Shown here one piece after another: positions 5,886 through 7,251 of a stretch of 7,251 nt of DNA (positions are counted from its first letter, which is position 1; the number at the start of each line of letters is the position of its first letter). This DNA comes from an uncultured Collinsella sp. GTDB lineage: Bacteria > Actinomycetota > Coriobacteriia > Coriobacteriales > Coriobacteriaceae. The notes under the pieces were generated by a model, which saw only the letters and a program-made list of their open reading frames with translations, was not told where the DNA came from and did no database searches. Location of the stretch: the NCBI GenBank assembly GCA_900551185.1, contig URVF01000078.1:1-7251 (forward strand), in the 5' to 3' direction. Position numbers and translations under genes: made by a program.

Positions 5886-6638
5886 ATGACGCAGGCAATA
5901 TCGGACCCCAGGCAGGCCTCCGCCGCGCTGGCGGATCTGTTTGACACCCACAAGCGCGTGGTCTTCTTTGGCGGCGCGGGCGTTTCCACGGCGAGTGGCA
6001 TCCCCGATTTCCGCAGCGTGGACGGCCTATATCACCAACAGTTTGCCTACCCGCCCGAGACCATGCTCTCGCATGGCTTTTACGAGGTGCACCCGGCCGA
6101 GTTCTTCGACTTCTACCGCACCAAGATGATCGCGCTTGGCGCCAAGCCCAACCGCTGTCACACCAAGCTGGCCGAGCTGGAGCGCGCCGGCAAGCTAAAT
6201 GCCGTGGTGACGCAAAACATTGACGGCCTGCATCAGATGGCCGGCTCACAGCGCGTGTTCGAGCTGCACGGATCGGTCCATCGCAACATTTGCCAGTCGT
6301 GCGGCGCGGTCTATAGCGCCGAGTGGATTTGCTCGCGCGAGCACGAGGACGCCGCGGGCGTGCCCGTGTGCCCCGCGTGCGGCGGGCGCATTAAGCCCGA
6401 TGTGGTGCTTTACGAGGAGCCGCTCGATGAGCATGTGCTGACCGGCGCCGTTGCCGCCATCGCCGCGGCCGATGCCCTCATTGTGGGCGGGACCTCGCTC
6501 GTGGTGTATCCGGCGGCGGGCCTTACGCGTTACTTTACCGGCGATACGCTGGCCATTTGCAATCTTGCTCCCACCGATCAGGATGCAAATGCCGACCTGC
6601 TGATTTCTTGCGACATCGCTGCCGCGTTTGCGTTCTAG
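5886..6638 (+). CDS. cobB: NAD-dependent protein deacylase, sirtuin (Sir2/CobB family)
   Basis: Sirtuins remove acetyl or other acyl groups from lysines, using NAD+ and releasing nicotinamide and O-acyl-ADP-ribose. The 250-residue protein is a complete single-domain sirtuin. It has the NAD-binding GGAGVSTASGIPDFRS (29-44), TQNIDGLH (109-116), catalytic H128 in ELHGS, a zinc knuckle CxxC...CxxC (C136, C139, C162, C165), GGTSL (201-205) and VYPA (207-210). The cofactor-binding loop contains SHGFYEVHPAEFFDFYR (62-78), the form seen in many Gram-positive sirtuins. Whether it prefers acetyl or longer acyl groups cannot be read from this. ATG 5886 has GGAGGA 5 nt upstream. The symbol follows family usage; no substrate (for example acetyl-CoA synthetase) is encoded nearby. 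It is divergent from exoA, and folP follows after 95 bp. Confidence 0.95.
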   Translation: MTQAISDPRQASAALADLFDTHKRVVFFGGAGVSTASGIPDFRSVDGLYHQQFAYPPETMLSHGFYEVHPAEFFDFYRTKMIALGAKPNRCHTKLAELERAGKLNAVVTQNIDGLHQMAGSQRVFELHGSVHRNICQSCGAVYSAEWICSREHEDAAGVPVCPACGGRIKPDVVLYEEPLDEHVLTGAVAAIAAADALIVGGTSLVVYPAAGLTRYFTGDTLAICNLAPTDQDANADLLISCDIAAAFAF

Positions 6639-6652
6639 CCCGTGTGCGCGGA

Positions 6653-6658
6653 TACAAT
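6653..6658 (+). promoter_or_regulatory. Possible -10 box for folP
   Basis: TACAAT matches the consensus at 5 of 6 positions and lies 75 bp before the folP start. The best -35 candidate, TTGCGT at 6628-6633 inside the sirtuin gene end, has a long 19-bp spacer and a poor match. folP may instead be read through from the sirtuin gene. Confidence 0.3.
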
Positions 6659-6682
6659 AGAAAGACTGAGTGCAAAGCGACC

Positions 6683-6709
6683 CCGCCGCCAGCTCCCCAA
6701 GCTCGGCGG
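6683..6709 (+). promoter_or_regulatory. Hairpin in the folP leader
   Basis: CCGCCG (6683-6688) pairs with CGGCGG (6704-6709), and inside it AGCT (6691-6694) pairs with AGCT (6700-6703), leaving a 2-nt bulge and a 5-nt loop. It is not followed by a T tract, so it is not a classical terminator. It ends 12 nt before the folP Shine-Dalgarno, so it may influence mRNA stability or translation. Confidence 0.45.
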
Positions 6710-6721
6710 TGTGGGCATTTT

Positions 6722-6727
6722 AGGAGG
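6722..6727 (+). promoter_or_regulatory. folP Shine-Dalgarno that decides the start
   Basis: AGGAGG lies directly against an ATG at 6728, which is too close for initiation, and 6 nt before the in-frame ATG at 6734. The second ATG is therefore the likely start. Confidence 0.85.
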
Positions 6728-6733
6728 ATGTTC

Positions 6734-7219
6734 ATGGCGAACGACAGCAAGACATGGCGGTGCGGAAAGTATGAGCTCAGCTTTGACCGTCCGCGCATCA
6801 TGGGCGTCCTCAACGTGACGCCCGATTCGTTTAGCGATGGCGGGGAACACTTCGACCCGGATGCCGCCATCGAGTACGGCCTGGCGATGCTTGACGCCGG
6901 CGCCGACATCATCGACGTGGGCGGCGAGTCCACGCGCCCTGGTTTTACCCCGGTCAACCCCGACGAGGAGGCTCGCCGCGTGCTGCCCGTGGTGCGCGCG
7001 CTGGCCAAGGAGGGCGCCATCGTCTCGATCGACACGCGTCATGTGGCGGTTGCCAAGGCGGCCGTGCGCTGCGGCGCCTCGATCGTCAACGACGTGACCG
7101 GCTTCACCGATCCCAAGATGGTCGAGTTTGTTAAGACGAGCACCTGCGGCGTCATCGTGATGCATGCCGGCGAGGTCGCCGCGCCCGCCCGCACGCACGC
7201 AACGGTGCAGCTCGATACC
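6734..7219 (+). CDS. folP: Dihydropteroate synthase, C-terminally truncated by adapter
   Basis: This cytoplasmic folate-synthesis enzyme condenses 6-hydroxymethyl-dihydropterin diphosphate with p-aminobenzoate to give dihydropteroate; it is the sulfonamide target. The 162 genomic residues carry both family signatures: IMGVLNVTPDSFSDGG (22-37) and DIIDVGGESTRPG (58-70). They also carry the pterin-binding-site residues in VSIDT (97-101, D100), VNDVTG (118-123, N119, D120) and VIVMH (140-144). The fold is a TIM barrel of about 270 residues, so roughly the last 110, including the later pterin-site lysine and the C-terminal Arg/His, are missing. At 7220 the frame continues into adapter and ends in the artificial LSLIHI. 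The start at 6734 rests on the AGGAGG 6 nt upstream; the open frame extends upstream to 6557 but only as a shadow of the sirtuin gene. Other folate genes may follow outside the window. Confidence 0.96.
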
Positions 7220-7251
7220 CTGTCTCTTATACACATCTGACGCTGCCGACG
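7220..7251 (-). other. Nextera Read-1 adapter, reverse complement (synthetic contamination)
   Basis: Positions 7220-7238 are the reverse complement of the 19-bp Tn5 mosaic end, and 7239-7251 continue into 13 of the 14 nt of the Read-1 adapter. The left end has the same adapter, so the genomic insert is flanked by two outward-facing copies. The last genomic base is 7219. Confidence 0.99.

Noticed and set aside
6635..7234. 199-residue minus-strand open frame beginning MYKRQ
   Set aside because: It starts in the right adapter and is antisense to folP.

Overview
The window is a GC-rich bacterial fragment of about 7.2 kb bounded at both ends by Illumina Nextera (Tn5) adapter sequence. Positions 1-48 and 7220-7251 are therefore synthetic, and genomic DNA runs from 49 to 7219. 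Both edge genes, glmU and folP, are cut by the adapters and read through into artificial residues. The gene content is ordinary for a high-GC Gram-positive: a fused-ATPase ECF transporter, Sir2, ExoA and folate synthesis. Together with the protein style it suggests a gut actinobacterium of the Coriobacteriia, perhaps Collinsella. That placement is from general familiarity, not a search.

Layout. From the left, glmU (minus strand, C-terminus missing) makes UDP-GlcNAc for the cell wall. A roughly 200-bp divergent intergenic region with GC-rich hairpins separates it from a tight three-gene plus-strand operon, ecfT - ecfA (two ATPase domains fused in one chain) - ecfS. The adjoining genes overlap by 1 nt or sit 4 nt apart. 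Together they encode a complete energy-coupling-factor vitamin or micronutrient importer: transmembrane coupler, both ATPases and a substrate-binding S component. The substrate is not shown by the sequence. The S component resembles the actinobacterial CbrT-like (cobalamin) type, but only weakly.

The 535-bp gap between the convergent ecfS and exoA genes (4397-4931) is the most unusual part. It holds two tandem composite elements. Each is a large, nearly symmetrical inverted repeat (about 160 bp with arms of about 30 bp) followed by a 60-70 bp unit sharing a T/C-rich core. The two inverted repeats share layout and inner motifs, but their outer arms differ in sequence while remaining self-complementary within each element. 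A strong bidirectional terminator lies at the centre of the second one.

To the right, exoA (minus strand, AP endonuclease/exonuclease III) is divergent from a sirtuin gene (plus strand, NAD-dependent protein deacylase) across a 135-bp region with short repeats. The sirtuin gene is followed by folP (plus strand, dihydropteroate synthase, C-terminus missing), which has a leader hairpin and a strong Shine-Dalgarno. The enzymes serve unrelated housekeeping roles; only the ECF genes form an obvious functional unit.
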